DNA of 64,000 nucleotides from an uncultured Oscillospiraceae bacterium (GCA_934591815.1 CAKTPV010000004.1:50732-114731); one strand, 5' to 3'. Shown: positions 25,528 through 34,488, counted from the stretch's first letter. Numbers and translations are program-made. Notes: a model not told the origin generated them from the sequence alone.

Positions 25528-26216
25528 GCAGACTGACGATGGGCAGCTTGTTCGATGGAATCGGTGGATTCCCTTTGGCCGCGATCCGCAGTGGCATCAC
25601 GCCGGTGTGGGCGTCGGAAATTGAAGCCTTCCCTATTGCGGTCACAAAGCTGTGTTTCCCTGATATGCTCCATGTGGGCGACATCACAAAGCTGCATGGT
25701 GCGGAGCTGCCGCCCGTGGACATCATCTGCGGGGGCAGCCCATGCCAGGATCTGTCCGTTGCCGGCGCAAGGGCAGGTCTTGCGGGGGCGCGTTCCGGTC
25801 TTTTTATGGAGCAGATGCGCATCATGCGCGAAATGCGGTTGGCAGAGAAATCCCGTGGTCGGGAGGGTGTCAACATCCGGCCGCGCTGGATGTGTTGGGA
25901 GAATGTGCCGGGTGCTTTTTCGAGCGGAACACCGAAGTACGAGGATTTTCGGATCGTGCTGGAGGAGATCGTGCGGATCTGCTTTCCCAATGAGCTTATC
26001 CCAAGCCCCTATCCTTACGCATGGCCTGACGCCGGTGAGCTCACGGCAGGCGGTGCGTTTTCTCTTGCATGGCGCTGTCTGGACGCTCAATTTTGGGGCG
26101 TCGCGCAGCGTCGCAAGCGCATTTTCCTCCTTGCTGACTTCGCCGGACCGCTTGCGCCGCAGCTTTTATTTGATGTATTTGGCGAAACGGAAAACTGCGG
26201 GAAGGAGGTCACATAG
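25524..26216 (+). CDS. C5 DNA methyltransferase, catalytic subunit (motifs I-VIII)
   Basis: 230 residues. AdoMet motif I LFDGIGGFPLA (residues 8-18), catalytic motif IV GGSPCQDLS with Cys74, motif VI WENVPG and motif VIII AQRRKRIF are present. The target-recognition domain and motifs IX-X are missing, so alone it is incomplete. The stop TAG at 26214 is followed at once, in the same frame, by the ATG of a gene supplying exactly the missing part. Likely one half of a two-chain cytosine methylase. It overlaps the TrbL-like gene. Confidence 0.85.
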   Translation: MSRLTMGSLFDGIGGFPLAAIRSGITPVWASEIEAFPIAVTKLCFPDMLHVGDITKLHGAELPPVDIICGGSPCQDLSVAGARAGLAGARSGLFMEQMRIMREMRLAEKSRGREGVNIRPRWMCWENVPGAFSSGTPKYEDFRIVLEEIVRICFPNELIPSPYPYAWPDAGELTAGGAFSLAWRCLDAQFWGVAQRRKRIFLLADFAGPLAPQLLFDVFGETENCGKEVT

Positions 26217-27680
26217 ATGTACCGATTCGATGCAAACGGGCAGCTGACGATGCTTGAATTGGAAGCAGCCGAAGGGACCGGAGCTCCGCCCAAGCGCAGA
26301 CCGGGCAAACCGGACTCCGAACTGATTTCGATCCCGTATTTCCACCTGGATCTGGTATCCGGTTCTGTCGACCTCTTCGGGCAGCGCCACTGGGAGCTCC
26401 GATCTCCATGGCGTAAAGGGAAACGCCCCCTCAATACCGGGGCTGCCCCCCGTATTCCGATCCGAGTCCCGCTCTCCGGCATACTGGAGGCAAACCCGGC
26501 GCAAAAGTATTATCTGTCGAAAGTCGCCTGCATTGGCATCCTGCGCCGAGCCTTTGAGCGCGGAAAGGAGTTGCCCCAAAAGCTGGAACGGGCATTGAGA
26601 ATTCAGGCGGGGCTCATGCGCCCGGACGGACAGCCCACAGGATTAGAAGCGTACCACATCAACCAGCGAGACGAGGGCATCGACCTGCACGGCGTGTCAG
26701 GCGCGTTGATGGCAACGACGAATATGCAGATGCAGACCTTCGTGACGCAGCCGGACGATGCTGTAGAGGGCTTTGACGGCTACAACGGCGATCTGACCGG
26801 CGATGTAGTGGCCACGCTCGGCGTCAACTGTGGGATGTCCACCGGCAGAAACGGCATCATGGCCTTTGCCGCCAATCAGCGGGATGAGGTGCGGGATCTG
26901 CGCGATGTGGCGGGCGCGTTGCAGGCACAGCCGGGAATGAAGCAGCAGACCTTCGTCGCCGGTTTTTCTGCCGGGGCAGGTGCCAGCGCGGGAGGCATTG
27001 GATACAACGAATCGGTTGCTCCCACACTCAAGGGCAGCCCCGGAGGGAACTGTATGCCGTCTGTTTTGTGCCTCAACGACCAGGGCGGCAGCGTGATGAA
27101 TTGCTCTGAAAATATATCCGGCACGCTGCGGGCGCAGGAGCATGGACATCAGCCTCTTGTTTACGATAATCACGGCATTGACAGCCGCTACACCGGCCCG
27201 CACAAGGTAGCCCCTACCATGTCCGCACGATACGGCACGGGCGGCAACAATGTGCCGCTGGTCGAGCAGGAGGCAGATGCCATCTGCATTGCAGGCAATA
27301 CGGTCGACCGGCAGCCGCAGAACGGCGGCAACGGTCTTGGCTGTCAGGATGACTTGGCGTATACTTTGACCGCCACAGACCGCCACGCGGTCTACAGCCG
27401 CCAGCGTGTGGATGACTTTCGGCATAATGATGTGGCAAGTACCCAGAGTGCCCGTCAGTACAAGGACGCAACCGACCTGATTTGCCAACAGGCAGAAGCC
27501 TGTGCCCATCTCATTCGCCGCCTCACGCCGCTGGAGTGTGAAAGACTGCAGGGCTTCCCGGACGGCTGGACGGATATACCCGGTGCTTCGGACAGCGCCC
27601 GTTATAAAGCGTTGGGCAACAGTGTGGCGATACCCTGCGTGGAGTTTATCATGTCGCGCATCGCTGCCGCGCTTTTATGA
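26217..27680 (+). CDS. C5 DNA methyltransferase, recognition subunit (TRD plus motifs IX-X)
   Basis: 487 residues, ATG 26217 preceded by AAGGAGG at 26202-26208, inside the upstream coding region. The C-terminus has motif IX (RLTPLECERLQGFPDGW) and motif X (YKALGNSVAIPC). The long centre, probably recognition DNA-binding, contains repeats: INQRDEGIDLHGVSGAL (about residue 146) and ANQRDEVRDLRDVAGAL (about 219), then VAPTL/VAPTM-type units near 266 and 332. It lacks the catalytic PCQ and so needs the upstream product. Confidence 0.82.
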   Translation: MYRFDANGQLTMLELEAAEGTGAPPKRRPGKPDSELISIPYFHLDLVSGSVDLFGQRHWELRSPWRKGKRPLNTGAAPRIPIRVPLSGILEANPAQKYYLSKVACIGILRRAFERGKELPQKLERALRIQAGLMRPDGQPTGLEAYHINQRDEGIDLHGVSGALMATTNMQMQTFVTQPDDAVEGFDGYNGDLTGDVVATLGVNCGMSTGRNGIMAFAANQRDEVRDLRDVAGALQAQPGMKQQTFVAGFSAGAGASAGGIGYNESVAPTLKGSPGGNCMPSVLCLNDQGGSVMNCSENISGTLRAQEHGHQPLVYDNHGIDSRYTGPHKVAPTMSARYGTGGNNVPLVEQEADAICIAGNTVDRQPQNGGNGLGCQDDLAYTLTATDRHAVYSRQRVDDFRHNDVASTQSARQYKDATDLICQQAEACAHLIRRLTPLECERLQGFPDGWTDIPGASDSARYKALGNSVAIPCVEFIMSRIAAALL

Positions 27681-27689
27681 AGCACAGCG

Positions 27690-27719
27690 TTGACAGCAGG
27701 GGTTAAGTTGGGGTATAAT
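27690..27719 (+). promoter_or_regulatory. Consensus sigma-70 promoter for the HipA-like gene
   Basis: TTGACA, 18 bp, TATAAT: both hexamers are perfect consensus. It lies 10 bp after the methyltransferase stop codon and 25 bp before the HipA-like start, so this gene can be expressed independently of the transfer operon. Confidence 0.75.
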
Positions 27720-27744
27720 ATCCCTGAAAGACGAGGTGACAGAC

Positions 27745-29247
27745 ATGGATAACAGGGAGCAGCTAAGGCGCATCACGGAACTGACCGAGCAGATCGCCGG
27801 ACTGCCGAAGGGGTATCTTTCCAAAAAAAACATCGGCGGAAAGGTCTATTACTATCACCAGTGGTCGGAAAACGGCGTCAAGCAGAGCCGCTATCTGCAC
27901 GACAGTGAGATCGCGCCGCTGGCAGATAAAATCGAAAAGCGCAAGGAACTGCAGGCGCAGCTGCGCATGCTGAAATCACAGAAAAGCAGACGAAATGAGG
28001 CGACAGGTATGAAATGCACCTTTATGCATAAACGAACCCCCGTGGCAGAGCTCGAGCTGGACGATGTGACCGGCTTTATACAAAAAATTGGCAGTGTCTA
28101 CGCACCGGAGCATCTGCCTATCGGCATCCCTGTGCGGAACGAGATCGCCGATCGTGCGGCGTTTAACGACTGGTGGCGGGATCGCTCTATTCCGGCAAGC
28201 CGCAGCGGTGTGCGGGAAGCACTGGAATCGTTGGGGGTGACAGACACCAAAATGCTGCTCGTCCGCTGCTACGGGCTGAGTCTCTCGGATCAGTACTGGA
28301 TCTGTCCGGAAGGCGCGGAGCTTCGGTGGGAGGACATCAACTTTTTCCAAAATGATTTCTCGGAGGACATCGGGGATGTGCTGTTCGGAGAAAGAAAGAA
28401 GAAGGACGCGCTCAATTTCAGCTCCCCCGACAGCACATCGGACGGCAATCTGAAAAAGCGGTGGAAGATCATCGATGGGAAGCGATGCCTGATCAAGGGC
28501 GGCAGCAATCCGTTCCGGCAGCAGCCGTTCAACGAGGTGATCGCCTCCGGCATCATGGAGCGGCTCGGCATTCCTCATGTATCGTATACAGTCATCTGGA
28601 GCAAGGATGCACCCTACTCGGTCTGTGAGGATTTTGTTACGGAGAATACGGAGTTGATCCCGGCGTGGAGGCTGCTGCAGGCGAAAAAGCAGAAGAACAG
28701 CACCTCCCGATACCGGCATCTATTGGAGTGCTGCGAGCTGCTCGGCATCGGGAACATTACGCCGTTTTTAGACCGGATGCTGGTGCTGGACTATATCATC
28801 GCAAACGAGGATCGCCACTTCAATAACTTTGGGGCACTGCGAAACGCGGAAACGCTGGAATGGCTCGGTATGGCTCCGATCTATGACAGCGGCTCCTCCC
28901 TCGGCTATGATAAGATGCCCGGTCAGATGCGCTCGGAAAAGGATGTGATCTGCAAGCCCTTCAAAAACCACCACGCCGAGCAGCTGAAGCTGGTGACCGA
29001 TTTTGATTGGATCGACTTTGATCGCCTCTCCGATGTAGACGAGCTGATCTCCGGCGTACTGTCTTGTGAGGAAGCTGCCGACTATATCGATGAGGGACGT
29101 ATCCATGCGATCACGGAAAGCTTGCAGCGCCGGATCGGTCATCTGCATGAGCTTGCGATGACGCAGACGCCACGGCAGCTCGATACCACCGAGGACGATG
29201 TCCGAGAGGAAGTTGCCGCGGATTACGCGCCGAAAATGGAGCTGTAA
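27745..29247 (+). CDS. HipA-like Ser/Thr kinase domain protein
   Basis: 500 residues from ATG 27745. N-terminal domain (LPKGYLSKKNIGGKVYYYHQ) followed by a HipA-type kinase: glycine/lysine region LIKGGSNPFRQQPFNEV, catalytic loop NEDRHFNNFG (D356, N361) and the DFG-equivalent YDSGSSLG (D381). HipA kinases phosphorylate translation factors and cause growth arrest, usually restrained by HipB. No HipB-like gene is adjacent. The extra N-terminal domain may be the cognate control or targeting part. Tail PKMEL. Promoter and terminator make it a self-contained unit. Confidence 0.82.
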   Translation: MDNREQLRRITELTEQIAGLPKGYLSKKNIGGKVYYYHQWSENGVKQSRYLHDSEIAPLADKIEKRKELQAQLRMLKSQKSRRNEATGMKCTFMHKRTPVAELELDDVTGFIQKIGSVYAPEHLPIGIPVRNEIADRAAFNDWWRDRSIPASRSGVREALESLGVTDTKMLLVRCYGLSLSDQYWICPEGAELRWEDINFFQNDFSEDIGDVLFGERKKKDALNFSSPDSTSDGNLKKRWKIIDGKRCLIKGGSNPFRQQPFNEVIASGIMERLGIPHVSYTVIWSKDAPYSVCEDFVTENTELIPAWRLLQAKKQKNSTSRYRHLLECCELLGIGNITPFLDRMLVLDYIIANEDRHFNNFGALRNAETLEWLGMAPIYDSGSSLGYDKMPGQMRSEKDVICKPFKNHHAEQLKLVTDFDWIDFDRLSDVDELISGVLSCEEAADYIDEGRIHAITESLQRRIGHLHELAMTQTPRQLDTTEDDVREEVAADYAPKMEL

Positions 29248-29271
29248 TGCAAATACAGTGTAAGAGCAATG

Positions 29272-29310
29272 GATCAGCCGCTTTGCGAATCGCAGGGCGG
29301 CTGATCTTTT
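29272..29310 (+). terminator. Intrinsic terminator after the HipA-like gene
   Basis: 10-bp stem GATCAGCCGC/GCGGCTGATC (29272-29281 with 29297-29306), followed by TTTT. Confidence 0.82.
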
Positions 29311-29460
29311 CATCCGCTTTCCTGTTGGCTGTGGGCGGCATAGCTGCTTTGGTGGTATCGCTTCTGTTTTGCCATGCTTCTTCGTTAGACTTGGTGAATA
29401 GCTTTCCGCGCCTTCTTCTGGTATGCTTTGCTTGCAAAATCGAGGAAAGGAGCAGAACCG

Positions 29461-29754
29461 ATGGAGGGAAAAAAGAACCTCTGTGCCATGATATCCACCG
29501 ATCTCCACGCAAAAATCATGGCAGAAAAAGAACAGCTGGAGCTGAACACACTGGCGGAATATGTGGAGCGCATCTTCACCGAACACTTCGAAGGAGGACA
29601 GATCAGCATGAAAGCAGAACGCACCTTGGCGGTACAGATCCCGGCAGAGCTCTTCGAGCGGCTGAAGGAATATCTGGCAGCCCGCAACCTCAAGCAAAAG
29701 CAGTTCCTCATCCAGCTCATCGAGAACGCGCTGGATGACACGGAAGCGGAGTGA
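29461..29754 (+). CDS. Small tandem ribbon-helix-helix-like protein
   Basis: 97 residues from ATG 29461 (AAAGGAGC upstream). It consists of two short similar units: ISTDLHAKIMAEKEQLELN and VQIPAELFERLKEYLAARN, each a strand followed by two helices as in Arc/MetJ repressors. Possibly a DNA-binding regulator of the T4SS genes that follow. Family name not recognised. Confidence 0.6.
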   Translation: MEGKKNLCAMISTDLHAKIMAEKEQLELNTLAEYVERIFTEHFEGGQISMKAERTLAVQIPAELFERLKEYLAARNLKQKQFLIQLIENALDDTEAE

Positions 29755-29766
29755 CCAAGCATCATA

Positions 29767-29794
29767 GGAGGCCGCGGGTGTTCCCGCGGCCTCC
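29767..29794 (+). terminator. Strong hairpin between the RHH-like gene and prgI
   Basis: 12-bp perfect stem GGAGGCCGCGGG/CCCGCGGCCTCC with a 4-base loop; it has no long T-run, so termination may be partial. Confidence 0.6.
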
Positions 29795-29820
29795 CTCATT
29801 CTCATTGGAGGTAATCAGCC

Positions 29821-30084
29821 ATGTACATTTACCCGGACAACCTGTCCGCAAAGGCCACGCTGTGGCTGTGGGAGCTGCGGGACATCGGCATCATCGGCGT
29901 GGGACTTCTTCTCTCCGTCCTGGCGCTGACCCAGACCGGCATCGCCCTGCCGCTGGTGCTGACGGCAGTCTTCGCCTTCCTGACGATCCGGCATGAGGGC
30001 ACCAGCATTCTGGACTTCATCCGCTATGCCGCTGCCTTCCTGATCACAAAACAACAATACTACGAATGGAGGCTCGACTCATGA
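29821..30084 (+). CDS. PrgI-family T4SS membrane protein
   Basis: 87 residues with two adjacent membrane helices (DIGIIGVGLLLSVLALTQTG and ALPLVLTAVFAFLTI) after YPDNLSAKATLWLW, then LDFIRYAAAFLITKQQYYEW. This matches PrgI, the small VirB3-like partner placed just upstream of VirB4 in Gram-positive conjugation systems. It overlaps the next gene. Confidence 0.82.
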   Translation: MYIYPDNLSAKATLWLWELRDIGIIGVGLLLSVLALTQTGIALPLVLTAVFAFLTIRHEGTSILDFIRYAAAFLITKQQYYEWRLDS

Positions 30085-30668
30085 GTAGAAAGCAGAAAAA
30101 GAAAGATGCCCGTGAGCAGTCCACCCGGCAGCTCATGGGCATTGATGACATTACCGACTATGGCATCGCCACCCGCATGGGAGAACTGGTGTTCTTTGCC
30201 ATCAAGCCCACCAACATCTCCGTTCTGCCGGACGCCGGCGTGGGCGCAAGGATCTATGCCCTGCTCAATGTGGTCAAGGGCATGGCGGAGATCGAGATGC
30301 TGGCGTTAAATTCCAAGGAGTCCTTTGAGAACAACAAGGCATTTTATCGCCAGCGGGCAAACGAGGAGGAGCTGCCCGTCATCCGAAAGCTGCTGGAGCA
30401 GGACAGCAAGCATCTGGATCGCATCCAAGTGCTTATGGCATCCAGCCGGGAGTTCTATATCCTCGTTCGGCTGCAGGGCAAAAAGGAATCCGATGTGTTC
30501 AGCTACCTCTCCCGCATCGAAAAGAGCATCAAGGATAACGGCTTCACCGTCCGCCGTGCCACCGAGGAGGATCTCAAAAGGATGCTGGGAGTCTACTTTG
30601 AGCAGAACGTGACCACCGAGCGGTACGAGGATCACGACGGCGAACGCTGGGTCCTTTTCGGAGAATAA
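30081..30668 (+). CDS. Conjugal transfer protein, TraC/VirB4-accessory type
   Basis: 195 residues from ATG 30081. Soluble alpha/beta protein (LVFFAIKPTNISVL, REFYILVRLQGKKESDVFSY) resembling the N-terminal domain of VirB4-like proteins, encoded separately just before the ATPase. Probably an adaptor of the VirB4 complex. Gene order PrgI, this protein, VirB4 is typical of Clostridia ICEs. Confidence 0.7.
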   Translation: MSRKQKKKDAREQSTRQLMGIDDITDYGIATRMGELVFFAIKPTNISVLPDAGVGARIYALLNVVKGMAEIEMLALNSKESFENNKAFYRQRANEEELPVIRKLLEQDSKHLDRIQVLMASSREFYILVRLQGKKESDVFSYLSRIEKSIKDNGFTVRRATEEDLKRMLGVYFEQNVTTERYEDHDGERWVLFGE

Positions 30669-30681
30669 GGGGGGATATCAC

Positions 30682-32514
30682 TTGGCAGCAAACAAGAAAA
30701 AAGCTACAGCAAGGCACACGGAGGACACACCTGTCAAATCCTTCTTGGATATGATCGCACCCTCCGTGGTGCAGTTTAATCCCGACCACTTCATCTGCGG
30801 CAACACCTTCCGCTGCGTGTGGGCTCTGCGGGAATATCCCACCCAGACCGACGAGCAGGCTCTGCTGCGGCATTTGGGAGAGAAGGACGGCATCACCCTG
30901 CGTATCTATACCCGGCAGCTTACCCCGGCCGAGGAGGACCGTATCCTCCACAACGCCGCGAATAAAAACCGCATGAACAAATCGAACCCCAATGACTTGC
31001 GGCAGACCATCATTGCAGAAACGAACCTGCAGGACATGATCTCCATGGAGGGCAGCCGCCACCGCAACAAGGAGCCGCTGTTCCACTGCGCGGTCTACAT
31101 TGAGCTGACTGCCCCGGACTATGACGCGCTCAAGCTGCTGCAGACCGACGTGCTGACCGAACTGGTGCGGAGCAAGCTCAATGTGGACAGACTCCTGCTC
31201 CGCCAGCAGCAGGGCTTCTGCTGTGCCAGTCCCGTGGGCTACAATGCCTTCGGAGCGCAGTTTGAAAGAGTCCTGCCTGCCAACTCCGTGGCAAATCTCT
31301 ATCCCTTCAACTACAGCGGTAAAACGGACGCAAGGGGCTTCTATGTCGGGCGGGACAAGTACGGCAGCAACATCCTCGTAGACTTCGACCAGCGTGACGA
31401 GGATAAGACCTCTGCTAATATTCTCATCCTCGGTAACTCCGGCCAGGGCAAAAGCTATCTGATGAAGCTCCTCATTCTCAATTTGCTGGAATCTGGGAAA
31501 TCCGTAATCACATTGGACGTGGAACACGAGCAGAGAGAGATGTGCGAGGCTGTGGGTGGCTGCTTTGCCGACCTTATGGCCGGTAAGTACATCATCAATG
31601 TGCTGGAGCCGAAATGCTGGGATGACGGCGGCGACCCCGAAGATAAGGCCGCGCCGGAAGCCTTTCGGAAAAGCACTTTGCTGGCACAGCACATTTCCTT
31701 CCTCAAGGACTTCTTCCGCGCCTACAAGGATTTCTCGGATGCCCATATCGACACCATTGAGATCATGCTCTCCAAGCTGTATGGGAAATGGGGCGTCACA
31801 GAGCGGACCAATTTCCGCCGTATGCGCTCGGAGGACTATCCCATCCTCTCTGACCTCTATGACCTGATCGAGGCGGAGTACAAAAGCTATGACATGGCCG
31901 CCCACCAGCTCTACACCGAGCAGATCCTGCGTGAGGTGCTGCTGGGGCTGCACTCCATGTGCAAGGGCGCGGACGCACAATTTTTCAACGGGCATACCAA
32001 CATCAACTCCAGCCGCTTCCTCGTTTTCGGTGTGAAGGGACTGTTGGGCGCAGCGAAGAATGTCCGCAACGCCATGCTGTTCAATATTCTGTCGTTCCTG
32101 TCGGACAAGCTGCTGACCGAGGGCAATACGGTGGCGGCACTGGATGAGCTGTATATCTGGCTGTCTAACCCCACGGCCATTGAGTACATCCGAAACTGCC
32201 TCAAGCGTGTTCGCAAAAAGGAATCCGCCATGCTGCTGGCTTCGCAGAATCTGGAGGACTTCGACCAGGAGGGTATCCGCGAGATGACAAAGCCGCTATT
32301 CAGCATCCCGCCCCACCAGTTCCTGTTCAACGCAGGCTCCATCGACAAGCGCAGCTATATGGAGATGCTCCAGCTGGATGAGGCAGAATATAACCTCATC
32401 AAGTTCCCCCAGCGCGGCGTCTGCCTGTACAAGTGCGGCAACGAGCGGTATCTGCTGGCGGTACACGCTCCCGCCTACAAGGAAAAGCTGTTTGGAACGG
32501 CAGGTGGTCGCTGA
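30682..32514 (+). CDS. virB4: VirB4-type T4SS ATPase
   Basis: 610 residues, TTG 30682 after AGGGGGG. VirB4/TraE core: Walker A GNSGQGKSYL near residue 251, then VITLDVEHEQREM, Walker B-region AALDELYIWLSNP near residue 488, and SAMLLASQNLEDFDQ. It energises assembly and substrate passage of the conjugation channel. The start codon is TTG, and the stop overlaps the peptidase gene (TGATG). Confidence 0.93.
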   Translation: MAANKKKATARHTEDTPVKSFLDMIAPSVVQFNPDHFICGNTFRCVWALREYPTQTDEQALLRHLGEKDGITLRIYTRQLTPAEEDRILHNAANKNRMNKSNPNDLRQTIIAETNLQDMISMEGSRHRNKEPLFHCAVYIELTAPDYDALKLLQTDVLTELVRSKLNVDRLLLRQQQGFCCASPVGYNAFGAQFERVLPANSVANLYPFNYSGKTDARGFYVGRDKYGSNILVDFDQRDEDKTSANILILGNSGQGKSYLMKLLILNLLESGKSVITLDVEHEQREMCEAVGGCFADLMAGKYIINVLEPKCWDDGGDPEDKAAPEAFRKSTLLAQHISFLKDFFRAYKDFSDAHIDTIEIMLSKLYGKWGVTERTNFRRMRSEDYPILSDLYDLIEAEYKSYDMAAHQLYTEQILREVLLGLHSMCKGADAQFFNGHTNINSSRFLVFGVKGLLGAAKNVRNAMLFNILSFLSDKLLTEGNTVAALDELYIWLSNPTAIEYIRNCLKRVRKKESAMLLASQNLEDFDQEGIREMTKPLFSIPPHQFLFNAGSIDKRSYMEMLQLDEAEYNLIKFPQRGVCLYKCGNERYLLAVHAPAYKEKLFGTAGGR

Positions 32515-33710
32515 TGGCAGTAACTGCAGGTATGATCGCCAAAGCCGCGGCGACAGCCCTTTCCAACGAGAAGCTCCGTAAAGGGATCGGCTGGGGGCTG
32601 GTCGCTGTTCTCTCGCCCGTCATCCTCCTGATCGCCGCGCTGTGCTCCATCGGCACAGGCGGTGCGGATCACAACAACCAGGCGGTAGCCGCAGCCTTCT
32701 ATGGGACGAGCTATTCGACCGAGGTGCCTATGGCATTCCGCTCTCACATTGAGGATATGCGCTCCGCTTTTTCTCTTCTGGATTCGGCGGTCGCCTCCGT
32801 CAATGGGCGGACGGAAGGCGGAAACAGCCTTGACCCGATCCGAGTCAAGGCTGTTTTTTATGCCCTCTGCTTTGGCGAGGACGCTCCCGGCAGACGGGCA
32901 GCGAACCGCTTTGTGGAGTGCTTCTACACTTGGGAAACCCGTACCCGCACGGTAGAAGTGGAAAACGAGGATGGTACGGTCACCAGTACAGAAGAAGAAT
33001 ACACCGTCGCTGTTCCGGTTTCGCTGCATCAGGCGTATGCAAATCTCGAAGCAGAGCTGGGCCGGACGATCACAGAGGATGATAAGAGCAACATCGACCA
33101 CATCTATACCATGATCGCCGGCGCCGCAGGCGGCGGCAGCTACAGTGGCGAGTTCCTTCGCGGAGATGGAAGCAGTATCGACTTGGACATCTCCACCTTT
33201 GTTGATCCCGCCAATAAAAATGCAGCAGACCTTGTGACCTACGCCATCCACGCATGGGAGTCCGGCTGGGGCTATGTCTGGGGCACCTATGGCAATGTGT
33301 TGACGGAGTCACTCCTCACCTACAAGGTGTCGCAATACCCGGACGGTGTTGGCAATCATGAGGACATCATCCGCGCCAATTGGCTGGGCGGCAGGACCGC
33401 CGACTGCGTGGGACTCATCAAGGGCTACGGCTGGCTGTCCCCTGAAACGATGACCATCGACTACGGTACTCACGGGATGCCGGATATCGGCGCAAACCAG
33501 ATGTACTATAACGCCAAAGAATCCGGACCCATTAGCACAATGCCGGACATCCCCGGCCTTGCGGTTTGGCATGAGGGACACATCGGTGTTTACATCGGCA
33601 ACGGTCAGGTCATCGAAGCTATGGGGACAAGGTATGGCGTCGTCAAAACGGAGCTGGCGGACCGCGGCTGGACGCACTGGCTGAAGGTGCCGTATATCAA
33701 TTATGACTGA
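32514..33710 (+). CDS. NlpC/P60 (C40) cell-wall hydrolase of the T4SS
   Basis: 398 residues. One N-terminal membrane helix (LVAVLSPVILLIAALCSIG), a helical middle domain and a C-terminal NlpC/P60 domain with catalytic Cys298 in TADCVGLIKGY and His356 in HEGHIGVY. It is VirB1/CwlT-like: it opens peptidoglycan for the transfer channel. A terminator-like hairpin lies inside the coding region at 32822-32859. Confidence 0.88.
   Translation: MAVTAGMIAKAAATALSNEKLRKGIGWGLVAVLSPVILLIAALCSIGTGGADHNNQAVAAAFYGTSYSTEVPMAFRSHIEDMRSAFSLLDSAVASVNGRTEGGNSLDPIRVKAVFYALCFGEDAPGRRAANRFVECFYTWETRTRTVEVENEDGTVTSTEEEYTVAVPVSLHQAYANLEAELGRTITEDDKSNIDHIYTMIAGAAGGGSYSGEFLRGDGSSIDLDISTFVDPANKNAADLVTYAIHAWESGWGYVWGTYGNVLTESLLTYKVSQYPDGVGNHEDIIRANWLGGRTADCVGLIKGYGWLSPETMTIDYGTHGMPDIGANQMYYNAKESGPISTMPDIPGLAVWHEGHIGVYIGNGQVIEAMGTRYGVVKTELADRGWTHWLKVPYINYD
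32822..32859 (+). terminator. Intragenic terminator-like hairpin
   Basis: Perfect 13-bp stem AAACAGCCTTGAC/GTCAAGGCTGTTT (32822-32834 with 32844-32856), 9-base loop, then a run of T to 32859. It lies at codons 103-116 of the NlpC/P60 gene. It would end a fraction of transcripts coming from virB4. Confidence 0.7.
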
Positions 33711-33720
33711 GGAGGATCGA

Positions 33721-34476
33721 ATGGAATTTCCAAAAGATGAAGTAAAGAACAAAGTCGTCTGGACAAAAGGCGCAGACTTTACTGACGGATCACCGCGATA
33801 CACCTTCGAGGGACGCGACCCCGCCACGACCTATGAACGATTTCAGGTCGTTATCTATACAGAGCTGGAGCGCCGATATGCACACGACCCCGGAAGCCTC
33901 TGTAATCACTATTATGGTTATGTGCGTGACGACAAAATGGAATGTGCCGAAACCATCGGACCGTACTATTCTGTCCGGGAGGCAAAGCAGAGAACGCTGG
34001 AATTGTTCAATTTGTTTATGCAGCAATACGCCGCTCAAGAATTAGACAGTACTACACCGGAATCAGCGGATTACGGACATGATGATCAGCAAGAGCATCT
34101 TCAATACCAATGGGCAGGGGGAACACCGCAGAGGAAGTATGCAGATGTGCTGGACAACCTGATTCCGCAGCACGATGCGCACACCACCGCAGCGTGGATC
34201 ACATTTGCGGAGGAACTGGCAGATGGTGCGGAAACCGCCTTCGAGCAGGAAATGTCTTCTCTGGTAGCTGCGTTCCAAGAGATCTCAAAGCGGTTCAGTC
34301 CTCGTGCCGTGGAGACGGCCTATCAGGTGATCCATGCGCCAGACAATGCGCTGCTGAGCAATGAGATATTACCCGCAGCGGAAGCCGCGGAGCAGGGTGC
34401 AAGTTCACAAGAACTGTCTGATATGGCGGCAAGCGGACTGTTCGGTGGCGGACCGGTGCCTGAACTGAAGATGTAG
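33721..34476 (+). CDS. ICE accessory protein, unknown function
   Basis: 251 residues from ATG 33721 (GAGGAGG upstream; an ATG at 33703 overlaps the previous gene and lacks a site). The N-terminal half is compact (FQVVIYTELERRYAHDPGS, CAETIGPYYSVREAKQRTLE). The C-terminal half is helical. No family recognised. Tail PVPELKM fits the ICE C-terminal pattern. First gene of the second accessory block. Confidence 0.7.
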   Translation: MEFPKDEVKNKVVWTKGADFTDGSPRYTFEGRDPATTYERFQVVIYTELERRYAHDPGSLCNHYYGYVRDDKMECAETIGPYYSVREAKQRTLELFNLFMQQYAAQELDSTTPESADYGHDDQQEHLQYQWAGGTPQRKYADVLDNLIPQHDAHTTAAWITFAEELADGAETAFEQEMSSLVAAFQEISKRFSPRAVETAYQVIHAPDNALLSNEILPAAEAAEQGASSQELSDMAASGLFGGGPVPELKM

Positions 34477-34488
34477 GAGGAATATAGA

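Noticed and set aside
26202-26219. In-frame TAG in the methyltransferase considered as a recoded (read-through) codon
   Set aside because: A ribosome site and ATG exactly after the stop explain two-chain expression more simply, and no other gene in the window shows an internal TAG.
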